Source: Azotimanducus chitobiosivorans (GTDB lineage: Bacteria; Pseudomonadota; Gammaproteobacteria; Pseudomonadales; Azotimanducaceae). From it: a stretch of DNA of 64,000 nucleotides. Under the pieces are notes generated by a model, which saw nothing but the letters and a program-made list of their open reading frames with translations, ran no database searches and was not told the DNA's origin. Position 1 is the stretch's first letter; each line of letters begins with the position of its first letter. This document shows positions 18,102 through 26,755 of this stretch, one piece after another. Position numbers and translations under genes: made by a program. The stretch lies in NCBI GenBank assembly GCA_965200235.1, contig OZ241339.1, positions 1,178,001-1,242,000 of the forward strand, given 5' to 3'.

Positions 18102-18204
18102 TCCAGACTAATCCCGCATTAAGCGTCGCTTCAGCGTCAGAATACGGATTTTTGTCGAAATAAGAAAGCGAAAAAAGGATTTTTCTCGATTTAAGGCTGC
18201 TGGC

Positions 18205-18684
18205 TTACAAGTTCGAGAGCACAGCTTCGGCAGAGCTCACTTCGAGTTTGCCGGGGGCTTCAATGTGAAGCGCTGACACCACGCCATCGTCAATCACCAT
18301 CGCATAGCGCTGTGAACGCACGCCCATGCCGAATCCGCTGGCATCCATCTCAAGGCCAATGGCTTGGGTGAAATCGCCGTTGCCGTCCGCCGCCATGATG
18401 AGGGCCTCGGCATTCTTCTCCTTCCCCCAAGCGTCCATCACGAAGGCGTCATTGACCGACAGGCAGATGATGCTATCGACGCCCTTGGCCTGAATTTCGT
18501 CGGCTTTGACCACGAATCCTGGCAAGTGCGCCATGGAACAGGTCGGCGTGAAGGCGCCCGGCACGGCAAACAACACGACCTTTTTGCCTGCAAACAGCTC
18601 GTCGCGCGACAAGCCTGCAGGTTTGCCGTCCTGCATCACGGTGAGTCCGATGTCTGGAAGTTGATCGCCTACTTGAATTGCCAA
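18205..18684 (-). CDS. Peroxiredoxin, Prx5/AhpE-like
   Basis: A 159-residue thioredoxin-fold peroxidase. GAFTPTCSMAHLPGF holds the PxxxTxxC motif with peroxidatic Cys49; MGVRSQRYAMVIDDG near residue 125 carries the conserved Arg. It fits the Prx5 group, which reduces H2O2 and alkyl hydroperoxides using glutathione/glutaredoxin or thioredoxin. Likely cytoplasmic, own transcript. Confidence 0.93.
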   Translation of the reverse strand: MAIQVGDQLPDIGLTVMQDGKPAGLSRDELFAGKKVVLFAVPGAFTPTCSMAHLPGFVVKADEIQAKGVDSIICLSVNDAFVMDAWGKEKNAEALIMAADGNGDFTQAIGLEMDASGFGMGVRSQRYAMVIDDGVVSALHIEAPGKLEVSSAEAVLSNL

Positions 18685-18762
18685 TGGATTGCTCCGTCAG
18701 AAAAAGGCTATGGTAGCAGGAAGCGTTCGTACCGAAGAGAACGAGCGCACGCAATGCGCAAT

Positions 18763-19428
18763 TCAACGCCATGCGAAATAAGGCTGCTCGAAGTGAGACA
18801 CGCGCGTTTCGCGACCAAATAGGCAGACTTCGCGAAATTGATAGAGGAGCGCCGCTGTTGGCGCCGCGATCCACGACTCGCCAATCGGCATTCGCAGCAC
18901 CGGCTGCTCGCTCTCAGGAATCTGCGTCAAGAGCGGCGCATCGACGCGCGTCAGTTCAGAGAGCGGGATGCGGTGAATGGAAGCGACCTCGTGCGGATTC
19001 GCGCTCATGTGACGCTGGGGGCCGGCCCAAAACACAACTGGTGTCATCACATAGCCAGAGCGTGTCTCAAAATCGTCGAGCCTGCCGATGACATGCTCCA
19101 TGCCAAGCTCAAGATGAATTTCCTCGCGCATTTCGCGAAGCGCGGTTTCTTCCGGCGTTTCTCCCGCATCCACGCGACCGCCTGGAAACGCCCATTGACC
19201 GGCATGACTGCGAAGGTTTGACGCCCGCCGCGTCATGATGATGGCGGCATCATCACTCCATTCCTCGTGCGCCGCCAAGCCTGGGACATTGCCGCCGTGT
19301 CCAGCATCAGAAATCGCAAGCGCAACGGCGCTTCCCTTGCCGACCATCGCTTCGCGATGCCTGTCAAACGCATGGAGACGCTCGCCGATGCGCGCCCTTA
19401 AATCCTGATCACAGCGAAACTCACTCAC
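18763..19428 (-). CDS. Nudix hydrolase, CoA pyrophosphatase (NudL)-like
   Basis: A 221-residue Nudix enzyme. The Nudix box GRVDAGETPEETALREMREE fits Gx5Ex7REUxEE. SHAGQWAFPGGR just before it and the UPF0035-like sequence place it with CoA/acyl-CoA pyrophosphatases. GTG 19428 overlaps the haloalkane dehalogenase stop (GTGA) and is chosen over the longer frame, which would run back inside that gene. It is the last gene of a three-gene run with a crotonase and a dehalogenase; acyl-CoA turnover links it to the crotonase. Confidence 0.85.
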   Translation of the reverse strand: MSEFRCDQDLRARIGERLHAFDRHREAMVGKGSAVALAISDAGHGGNVPGLAAHEEWSDDAAIIMTRRASNLRSHAGQWAFPGGRVDAGETPEETALREMREEIHLELGMEHVIGRLDDFETRSGYVMTPVVFWAGPQRHMSANPHEVASIHRIPLSELTRVDAPLLTQIPESEQPVLRMPIGESWIAAPTAALLYQFREVCLFGRETRVSHFEQPYFAWR

Positions 19429-20294
19429 GCGATGCGTTGCAACCAGCTTCGGAGCGCAATGCCAATTTCTTCCGCGGAATCTTCTTGAATGAAGTGGCTG
19501 CCCGCGACCGTGACTTCCGTCTGGTTGCGCCATGCGCGGCAAAACGCAAGCTGCTCACCGATGAGAATGGCGCCAGGCTCGGCGCTAATGAGGAGTTTCG
19601 GCATATCGCTTGCGGAAAAATAGCGCGCATAGGCTTCAACGGTCCGGGCGACGCCAGCTGGCTCGCCAGCGATCGGGATCTGGCGCGGCCAAGTGAGCGT
19701 CGGGCGCCGGTCTTCCCCAGCATTCAAGAACGGGCGCCGATATTCGGCCATCTCATCATCACTGAGCGTCCGTGTGATGGAGCCCGGCAGCACGCGCTCG
19801 ACAAAGATATTCTTTTCGAGCACCATCTGTTCGCCCGCTGGCGAGCGAAAGCCTTGGAACACTGACCGCGCCGCCTCATTCCAATCTTCCCATTCCATCG
19901 GGCAAACGATCGCTTCCATGTAGCAGACGCCTTTGACGCGCCGCGGATGCCGCCTCGCCCAGTCAAATCCAAGCGCTGAGCCCCAGTCGTGAATGACGAG
20001 CACGATTTCATTGCCGAGGCTGAGCTGATCAAGCAGTCCGTCGAGATAGGTTCGGTGCTCGGCGAAGGTATAGCTGTCCGGCCCCGAATCCGGCAGCTTG
20101 TCGGAGTCGCCCATGCCAATCAAATCCGGCGCGATGCAGCGTCCGAGGTCTTCCACATGCGGAATGATGTTCCGCCATAGATAGGACGAAGTCGGATTGC
20201 CGTGCAGAAAAACGATGCTTGGCGAGCTGCCCTGCCCTGTCTCGACATAGGCCATGTTCAAGCCGTTCACTTCGGCGTAGTTCTTGGAGTCCAT
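19425..20294 (-). CDS. dhaA: Haloalkane dehalogenase (alpha/beta hydrolase)
   Basis: A 289-residue alpha/beta hydrolase matching subfamily II haloalkane dehalogenases. HGNPTSSYLWRN (residues 31-42) gives halide-binding Asn33; HDWGSALGFDWA has nucleophile Asp103 and halide-binding Trp104; YMEAIVCP has catalytic acid Glu127; SHFIQED has catalytic His267. The expected reaction is hydrolytic removal of halide from haloalkanes. All catalytic residues are present. It lies 11 bases after a crotonase gene and overlaps a Nudix gene, so the operon may couple dehalogenation to acyl-CoA metabolism; natural substrate unknown. Confidence 0.92.
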   Translation of the reverse strand: MDSKNYAEVNGLNMAYVETGQGSSPSIVFLHGNPTSSYLWRNIIPHVEDLGRCIAPDLIGMGDSDKLPDSGPDSYTFAEHRTYLDGLLDQLSLGNEIVLVIHDWGSALGFDWARRHPRRVKGVCYMEAIVCPMEWEDWNEAARSVFQGFRSPAGEQMVLEKNIFVERVLPGSITRTLSDDEMAEYRRPFLNAGEDRRPTLTWPRQIPIAGEPAGVARTVEAYARYFSASDMPKLLISAEPGAILIGEQLAFCRAWRNQTEVTVAGSHFIQEDSAEEIGIALRSWLQRIA

Positions 20295-20305
20295 GTGAAG
20301 GCCCT

Positions 20306-21097
20306 CTACTCGCCCACAAATGTCGGCTTGCGTTTTTCAAGGAACGCGCTGACGCCTTCGCGTCCGTCGCGCGACACAGATGCCTCGGCAACGCCGCGCG
20401 CTTCGTGCTCCATCTGCGTTTCCAAGCCGTTCGTGAAGCTGTCGGCAAGCAGGCGCTTGACCGTGCCAAATGATCGTGTCGGGCCTTTGGCAAGTGATCC
20501 CGCAAGCTTGCGCGCTTCGTCCATGAGATCGGTGTCGGAGACAACTCGGTTGATCAGACCCCAGTCGCACGCTTCCTCAGCGCTCAAGATACGATTGGTG
20601 AGCATCAGTTCGCTCGCTCGCGCATGGCCGACTAAGCGCGGCAGGAACCACGAACTGCTCGCATCAGGCGACAAGCCTGCATTGGTGTACGCGACCAAGT
20701 ACTTCGAGGATTCGGCGCCAAGGATAAGGTCGCCAGAAATGGCGAGACTGAATCCGCCACCTGCCGCCATGCCATTGACCGCCGAAATGACCGGCGCGTT
20801 CATGCGCGTCATTCTTGAAATATATGCGTGAACACCACCGGTGATGCTGAGCAGTAGCGCATGCGTGCCATGGCTTCCGCTCGCAAACGAAGAAAGATCA
20901 CCGCCAGCACAGAACATGCGCCCGGCGCCAGTCACAATCACTGCGCGAATCGATGTGTCACCGACGCAGCGATTGGCGATCTCGGCAAGTTCCACGGCGA
21001 GCTCAGGATTGAGCGCATTGCCGCTTGCCGGTCGATTCAGGGTGATCTCAAGCACGCCGTCGTGGCGTGTCGTTAAGACGAGGGGTTCAGACGACAT
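20306..21097 (-). CDS. Enoyl-CoA hydratase/isomerase family protein
   Basis: A 263-residue crotonase. AVIVTGAGRMFCAGGDLSSF is the first oxyanion-hole motif and NGMAAGGGFSLAISGDLIL the second. Length and motifs are typical of hydratases/isomerases of fatty-acid or aromatic degradation. First gene of the operon with haloalkane dehalogenase and a NudL-like Nudix protein. Exact reaction not determined by sequence. Confidence 0.9.
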   Translation of the reverse strand: MSSEPLVLTTRHDGVLEITLNRPASGNALNPELAVELAEIANRCVGDTSIRAVIVTGAGRMFCAGGDLSSFASGSHGTHALLLSITGGVHAYISRMTRMNAPVISAVNGMAAGGGFSLAISGDLILGAESSKYLVAYTNAGLSPDASSSWFLPRLVGHARASELMLTNRILSAEEACDWGLINRVVSDTDLMDEARKLAGSLAKGPTRSFGTVKRLLADSFTNGLETQMEHEARGVAEASVSRDGREGVSAFLEKRKPTFVGE

Positions 21098-21201
21098 TCG
21101 AGCTTACCTACCGCTACTGCTCCATCAAACTGATAATATCGTATTCGAAGCGTCGTCCTGGCGCAATTCTGGTGCTATTTCCGTGCTTTATGAACTGCCG
21201 A

Positions 21202-22779
21202 CTATTGAAACAGTTCACCCTGCTTCCACGAGCATCGCCGTCGCAATTCGGGAAACAACCCAACCAGTGCTTTCGCGGAAACATTTCCAAGTTCCTTGGG
21301 TTCCAGCTTATGCAATCCTCCACCGTAGACACGACCTTCGCCAAGCATCATCTGTGGACAAATTTGATTCAAGCACTCCCACACCTGTCGTTTCAGTTCG
21401 GGACTATCCGACAAAGCGCTTTCGAAAGGCGCTTTCGGATACAGCATCAAATACACATTTGCCGCTGTTGCCTTGGAATCGTTCAGAATGAATCGGAATG
21501 GCCTGCCATTCTTCTTATCGCTCCGACCAAGATAGGTACACACAAACGGTGCTGGCGGGCGGCGTTCCTGCGCGTACCACATCGCACGGTGCCGGCAGAC
21601 ATATCGATCAGCGATGCCTTCCGCTTTGCCCTCTTCCAAGTACGACCACAGACTCGGATATTCGTCTCTGATCTCCTTTTCTGTCCAAGGTGGATCAAGT
21701 AGGAACAATCGTTGCTCTAGCAACGGATTGCCAAAGCTGTCACAGCTTATCTCGTCGATCGGGACGTTGCGCGGGCTCGGCAATATCGGCCTAAATGCGG
21801 CAATAGGCAGTCCGCGATTCTCGATTTCACGCTCCGACAATATGAAGTACTTGTTGCTGCCGGTGACAAGACCGCGCTTGATCCTGAAAAAATCGCCTAG
21901 TACAGGACCGGTCGCCGCTTGATGGGCTTCCTTCATTGGATAGCGAGTCCATTTTGGTTCGTGGCGCAATGTATCCGCCGAAACCAATCTCTCTCGCTTC
22001 GGTCGTTCAAGAGTGCCGCCAAAGGTAAACCGAACACGCCCTGTCTTTTGAGGCGGCGTATTGCGGAACCAAACAACGGCGGAAGATACAAGCGCGTCAC
22101 CGAACTGGACATCATTGGGGTCGAAGCGGTGAATATGCAAGAGCGTGACCTTATCGAGAAGATAGCGCTTCACAGATGCGCCGTAGTTGACATCCATGAA
22201 CTCGCTTGGTATCAACCACGCAGCCAGTCCGTTGTCAGCCATCCACAAATGGCCAAGAACAAGAAAGTAGCAATAGAGACCGGCAAGACCACTGATGTCC
22301 ACTTTGCAAGCATTCCAAGTGCGCGCCTTCAATCGCTGTTTTTCATCGCCCGTCATGTGATGATGCCTGACATAGGGCGGATTGCAAATGAGTAGGTTGA
22401 ACCTCTCGTCAGGCAATGGAACCTCGGCTTGCGTAAAGTCTTCTAAGTAGACATCGAGTCCCGTCTTGCCCCACAGCTTCTTTGCCGGGTTCCCGTAGTG
22501 CGGGTCAATCTCATAGCCCACAGCTGCACTGATACTGGTTCGTGGGAAAACATTGAGCAGCGCCGAATAAAAGGATCCGGTGCCTAAGGCCGGATCGATG
22601 AAACGCACCTTCCCCCTTTCTCCAAGACACTTTTTCGCGTAGCGTTGGATGTCGACGGCAAGACCGGTCGGCGTTGCAAACTGCCCCTTTCGGTTTCGGG
22701 AAGCAGCGTCTAGCTGTCCGTCAAGCAGTTGCTGTAGTGCCAGCCGCTCCGCCTCAAATTCTAGATCGGCTTCATTCAT
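21202..22779 (-). CDS. Adenine-specific DNA methyltransferase of XamI-like R-M system
   Basis: A 525-residue N6-adenine methyltransferase. The AdoMet motif VRFIDPALGTGSFYSAL is near residues 58-75 and the catalytic motif IV is ICNPPYVRHHH near 131. The order motif I, IV, then a large C-terminal target-recognition region (about 250-525) is that of gamma-class type II enzymes such as M.TaqI/M.XamI. It follows the endonuclease gene by 3 bases. Expected role: protect the host at the cognate site. Confidence 0.85.
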   Translation of the reverse strand: MNEADLEFEAERLALQQLLDGQLDAASRNRKGQFATPTGLAVDIQRYAKKCLGERGKVRFIDPALGTGSFYSALLNVFPRTSISAAVGYEIDPHYGNPAKKLWGKTGLDVYLEDFTQAEVPLPDERFNLLICNPPYVRHHHMTGDEKQRLKARTWNACKVDISGLAGLYCYFLVLGHLWMADNGLAAWLIPSEFMDVNYGASVKRYLLDKVTLLHIHRFDPNDVQFGDALVSSAVVWFRNTPPQKTGRVRFTFGGTLERPKRERLVSADTLRHEPKWTRYPMKEAHQAATGPVLGDFFRIKRGLVTGSNKYFILSEREIENRGLPIAAFRPILPSPRNVPIDEISCDSFGNPLLEQRLFLLDPPWTEKEIRDEYPSLWSYLEEGKAEGIADRYVCRHRAMWYAQERRPPAPFVCTYLGRSDKKNGRPFRFILNDSKATAANVYLMLYPKAPFESALSDSPELKRQVWECLNQICPQMMLGEGRVYGGGLHKLEPKELGNVSAKALVGLFPELRRRCSWKQGELFQ

Positions 22780-22782
22780 CTT

Positions 22783-23745
22783 CTACAACCCAAACTCGGC
22801 GAGGTCGTCAATGCGATGCTCCCAAACCCAATCAATGCCTTCAGCGGCTTCGTAGCCGAGATAACCACTGTCGAAATATCCGCACAGGAATAGGATGAAG
22901 CGTACATGATCGCCATAGGTCCTTCGCAGTTGATGCATTTTCGCGGCTTCTTCCTTGCGACGCTTGTTCACATTGGTGAAATCGCCCGCTGACTTTGCTT
23001 CGATCAACAGAGGTAGATCGCCTGCCTTTGACGCCTTTGGCATTACCACAGCGTCTATAGGAATGTTGACAGTTCGTGCGCTTCCGTCCAATTCAACTGG
23101 CACGTTGAGTCTGTACGAATACGTCCCCGGTCGCATCTTGTCGTATGTCTCACCTTCACCTGCTGGTCGGTTTTCGTATCCCAGGGACGTTAACCAGTCA
23201 CCGATTGCTGCCAATTGACGCTTTTCCTGCGCGTTGCGGATGATGGGGTTTGCAACGGTTCCGCATAGTCGATCTGCCACGATCGTCGCAGCCCGCCACA
23301 GTTCCGCCTCCAACGGGTCATCCCCGCGCGCCAACCAGACAAAGATATCCGGGTCTATCATCTTCCCAATGATCTTGCCGATCTTTTCAAGATCTCTGTC
23401 GACCTCGCGCCTAGGCATTCTCGGAGGAAGCTTGCGGTCACTCTCCATACCGCGTACCAAGTTCGCGGAAACCCCCGCAAGGCCGATCAACCGGTCTACG
23501 GCCAAAGGTGGGCAGGTAGACATCCGCAACGATGGCAACACCGAAGGCTCTGCTCTTAACAGTTCAATCCCAATATTCGTCAGGTTGTTCGTCGACTTCA
23601 ATGTCGCCTCAACATCCTTTGTGGTTTGGATTCGCGTCGTCCGATAAGCCTCTGGCGCAAATCCCATGAACCAGTCGTTGTAGGTGTCTACCGACAGCTC
23701 AATGTCCCGTTTCCACCGGTCCGGCTTATCCCTATTGACTGCCAT
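22783..23745 (-). CDS. XamI-like type II restriction endonuclease
   Basis: A 320-residue protein I assign to the XamI restriction endonuclease family by overall pattern: YNDWFMGFAPEAYR at the start, LARGDDPLEAELWRAATIVADRL in the middle. A PD-(D/E)xK-like core is suggested by PIDAVVMP followed by LPLLIEAKSAGDF (IEAK). It is upstream of its methyltransferase and its ATG overlaps the tyrA stop (TAATG), so it is read directly behind an aromatic amino acid gene. If truly XamI-type, the site would be GTCGAC; that is inference. Confidence 0.7.
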   Translation of the reverse strand: MAVNRDKPDRWKRDIELSVDTYNDWFMGFAPEAYRTTRIQTTKDVEATLKSTNNLTNIGIELLRAEPSVLPSLRMSTCPPLAVDRLIGLAGVSANLVRGMESDRKLPPRMPRREVDRDLEKIGKIIGKMIDPDIFVWLARGDDPLEAELWRAATIVADRLCGTVANPIIRNAQEKRQLAAIGDWLTSLGYENRPAGEGETYDKMRPGTYSYRLNVPVELDGSARTVNIPIDAVVMPKASKAGDLPLLIEAKSAGDFTNVNKRRKEEAAKMHQLRRTYGDHVRFILFLCGYFDSGYLGYEAAEGIDWVWEHRIDDLAEFGL

Positions 23746-24578
23746 TATTGGATATCCTCTAGCATGGCGAACGCCGCAGTCGCCTCGCGAAGCGCGGTGC
23801 GCATCGCGTCCGTGTCAGATAGACGCGCACGCATGGCTTCGAGTTCGGCCTGATAGCGTGTGATCTCTGTGTCGAGCGCATCGCGGTTGGCTTCAAAAAT
23901 CGCCTGCCACATGCGGTCATCGCCCCTCGCAAGGCGCGTGAAGTCGCGAAACCCAGGACCTGTCAGAGACTTCAATGCCTGCGGATCGCCGTCCAATACA
24001 AGCCGCATCAAGCTGAAGGCGAGCAGATGCGGCAAGTGGCTCGTGAGCGCGAGCGTCGCATCGTGCGACTTCACATCCATCTCGACCACATGCGACCCGC
24101 ACGCAGACCAGAGTGCGCTTGCGCGCTGCCGCAAGTGCTTCTCGCCCTCTGAGATGAGAGCAAGCACACTGTCCTTGTAGATGTCCGCGCGCGCAGCGCT
24201 CGGCCCTGACCTGTCGGTGCCGGCAATTGGGTGTAATGACACAAAACGTTGATTGACGCGCTCCCCCAACGCCTCGAATACAGATCGCTTGACGCTGCCC
24301 GCTTCCATCACAAACTCGGCGCCGGCTTCAAGACACGCTTTGACACAATGTGCGATTTCACTCACTGGCACCGCTACCAAAATCGCATCGCTGTTACGAG
24401 CGAGTTCATCGATTGAGCGAGTGCCCCGATCCACAACACCCAGCGCCAGCGCCTCTTGCAGCGCCTGCGCGCTGGCGTCATAGCCAATAACTTCGCGTAC
24501 TTCGCCTGCCTCGCGCAGCGCCAGCGCGAACGAGCCACCAATCATGCCTGTGCCAACAAGGCCAAGCCGGTCCATCAA
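23745..24578 (-). CDS. tyrA: Prephenate dehydrogenase
   Basis: A 277-residue NAD(P)-dependent dehydrogenase of tyrosine synthesis (prephenate to 4-hydroxyphenylpyruvate, or the arogenate equivalent). The Rossmann motif LVGTGMIGGSFALAL is at residues 6-20; HPIAGTDRSGPSAAR is the substrate-binding signature with the catalytic His. Six bases downstream of pheA. In Pseudomonas-type order, aroA would follow or be fused; here a restriction-modification pair follows instead. Confidence 0.93.
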   Translation of the reverse strand: MMDRLGLVGTGMIGGSFALALREAGEVREVIGYDASAQALQEALALGVVDRGTRSIDELARNSDAILVAVPVSEIAHCVKACLEAGAEFVMEAGSVKRSVFEALGERVNQRFVSLHPIAGTDRSGPSAARADIYKDSVLALISEGEKHLRQRASALWSACGSHVVEMDVKSHDATLALTSHLPHLLAFSLMRLVLDGDPQALKSLTGPGFRDFTRLARGDDRMWQAIFEANRDALDTEITRYQAELEAMRARLSDTDAMRTALREATAAFAMLEDIQ

Positions 24579-24584
24579 AGCGCC

Positions 24585-25676
24585 TCAGATCGCTGCAGCC
24601 GGATAGGAGCCGAGAATACGCAAATTGACCACGTTGCCGCCGACCTGGCTCAATACTTCCTTGATGTGCGGCTCGTCCCGATGCCCGCTGAAATCGATAA
24701 AGAAGGCGTATGACCAACTCCCGCTCCTCAAGGGGCGCGTTTCCAAGCGCGTCAGGCTCACTCCGCACGTATGAAACGGCTCAAGAATGTGATACAGCGC
24801 GCCAGGCTCGTTCTTCACCGTCACCAGCACGGATGTCTTGTCCTCGCCGCTCGCGCCGGCCAAGGTCTTGCCGATGACGACGAATCGCGTCTTGTTATCA
24901 GGGAAATCCTCAATGTTTCGATCAAACACCTTGAGACCGTGTATTTCAGCAGCGCGCAGCCCGCCAACCGCGAGCCGGTCAGGAGACTCGGCAGCGAGGC
25001 GCGCCGCCTCGCCGTTGCTTGCCACCGCGCGTCTCGGCAAATTAACATAGCGCGCATCGAGCCACGCTCGCGTTTGCGCGAGCGATTGCTGATGCGAAAC
25101 GATCTCGACCGCTTTGGAGGGGTCGCAATCCTCACGCCCCAAGAGCATTTGATGCACAGGCAGTTCGACTTCGCCGCACACGCCGAGCGGCGAGTCCATG
25201 AGGCAGTCAAGCGTTTGATTCACCATGCCCTCGGTCGTGTTCTCAACCGGCACGACTCCATAGTGAACGGAGTCTGACTCGACTTCGCGAAATACCTGAG
25301 CAATCGAAGATAATGGCTCGATGCGTGCGAAATGACCAAAATGCTTCACCGCTGCCTGCTCAGTGAAGGTGCCCGCAGGACCAAGCGCCGCAACCGACAA
25401 AGGCGATTCGAGCGACAGGCACGACGAGATAATCTCGCGAAACAGGCGCGCCATGACATCGGGCGGCATACCACCGCGGTTGCTCTCTCGAATGCGGCGC
25501 AGGATCTGCGCTTCGCGTTCGGGCCGGTAGTACACCGCTTCTTCGCCGTCCGCAAGTTGCGCAGCTTTGATTCGACTGACTTCGAGCGCAGCGCTCGCGC
25601 GTTCGTTGAGGAGCGCTTGCAATGAACGGTCGATCTCGTCAATGCGCTCACGAACTTTTCCCAAGTCGTCAGTCAT
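24585..25676 (-). CDS. pheA: Bifunctional chorismate mutase/prephenate dehydratase
   Basis: A 363-residue P-protein: AroQ-class chorismate mutase domain (about 1-90, RERIDEIDRSLQALLNERAS), prephenate dehydratase (about 92-275, ALGPAGTFTEQAAVKHFG; NKTRFVVIG), and an ACT domain (about 280-360, SVLVTVKNEPGALYHIL; LTRLETRPLRSGSWSYAFFI). The ACT domain implies feedback control by phenylalanine. ATGA overlap with serC upstream. Confidence 0.95.
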   Translation of the reverse strand: MTDDLGKVRERIDEIDRSLQALLNERASAALEVSRIKAAQLADGEEAVYYRPEREAQILRRIRESNRGGMPPDVMARLFREIISSCLSLESPLSVAALGPAGTFTEQAAVKHFGHFARIEPLSSIAQVFREVESDSVHYGVVPVENTTEGMVNQTLDCLMDSPLGVCGEVELPVHQMLLGREDCDPSKAVEIVSHQQSLAQTRAWLDARYVNLPRRAVASNGEAARLAAESPDRLAVGGLRAAEIHGLKVFDRNIEDFPDNKTRFVVIGKTLAGASGEDKTSVLVTVKNEPGALYHILEPFHTCGVSLTRLETRPLRSGSWSYAFFIDFSGHRDEPHIKEVLSQVGGNVVNLRILGSYPAAAI

Positions 25677-26755
25677 AGCGCGCTCGCAGCAAATTCATCG
25701 AGAAAATCAATAAGCGCATCGACCGACTCTTGGCGAATCGCGTTGTAGAGGCTCGCACGCGCGCCGCCAACACTTCGGTGGCCTTCAAGCCCTATGAAAC
25801 CAGCATCGCGCGCCGCCGCCAAGAACGCTTTCGTGCGCGATTCCTCTTGCAAATTGAACGGCACATTCATGCGCGAGCGAAATTGCGGTGCCACCTTGGA
25901 CTGATAAAAGTCGTTTTCATCGAGAAAGCCATACAATCGCTCCGCTTTGCGGGCATTGCGCTTGGCCATGACTTCGACGCCACCTTCGGACTCGACCCAG
26001 TCGAACACAAGCCCTGCAATGTACCAAGCGAATACGGGCGGCGTGTTGGCCATCGAGCGAGCGGCTTCGAGCGCTGCGTAGTCGAGAACGGTCGGGACAG
26101 GACGGTCGCCACGTCCAATCAGCGACTTGCGAATAATAGTCACAGCGATACCTGACGGACCGAGGTTCTTCTGCGCACCTGCATAGATGACGCCATAGCG
26201 CGAGACATTGATCGCCTTCGACAGAATATTCGATGAGGCATCCGCGACCAAAATGACATCCGAGGACGGCTCATCGCGAAACTCAACGCCTCCGATCGTT
26301 TCATTCAGGGTGACGTGCAGAAACGCGGCGTTGTCCGGCACGTTCCATGTCGAGGGATCGGGGATTTCGCGATAGCCTTGCGCTTCTGACGATGCGACGA
26401 TCACCGTCTCGCCGTAGCGCTTCGCTTCTTTCACAGCGCGCGACGCCCAATAGCCCGTATCAACATAGCAAGGCACTTCGCCCGCCTCGGACTTGACAAG
26501 GTTGAGAACAATCGCAGCGAACTGCCCGGTGGCGCCGCCTTGCGGAAACAGCACGGCATAGTCATCGGAGATGTCCATGAGCCTGCGCAGCGCCGCTTCA
26601 CTGTCTTCGGCGATGCGCGAGAACTCAGCGCTTCGATGGCTGATCTCCATCACCGATGCGCCCATGCCACGAAAATCCATGAGCTCGTTTGAAGCGCGCT
26701 GAAGCACGGCTTCCGGCAGGGCCGCAGGCCCGCCTGTAAAGTTATGCACCCGCAT
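25673..26755 (-). CDS. serC: Phosphoserine aminotransferase
   Basis: A 360-residue PLP enzyme of serine and pyridoxine synthesis. It starts MRVHNFTGGPAALPEAVL; FPQGGATGQFAAIVLNL, YAGAQKNLGPSGIAV (PLP-binding Lys) and EGHRSVGGARASLYNA near the C terminus are family signatures. Start ATG 26755 overlaps the end of gyrA by 14 bases; the frame is open further upstream but only inside gyrA. Order gyrA-serC-pheA is conserved in gammaproteobacteria. Confidence 0.95.
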   Translation of the reverse strand: MRVHNFTGGPAALPEAVLQRASNELMDFRGMGASVMEISHRSAEFSRIAEDSEAALRRLMDISDDYAVLFPQGGATGQFAAIVLNLVKSEAGEVPCYVDTGYWASRAVKEAKRYGETVIVASSEAQGYREIPDPSTWNVPDNAAFLHVTLNETIGGVEFRDEPSSDVILVADASSNILSKAINVSRYGVIYAGAQKNLGPSGIAVTIIRKSLIGRGDRPVPTVLDYAALEAARSMANTPPVFAWYIAGLVFDWVESEGGVEVMAKRNARKAERLYGFLDENDFYQSKVAPQFRSRMNVPFNLQEESRTKAFLAAARDAGFIGLEGHRSVGGARASLYNAIRQESVDALIDFLDEFAASAL

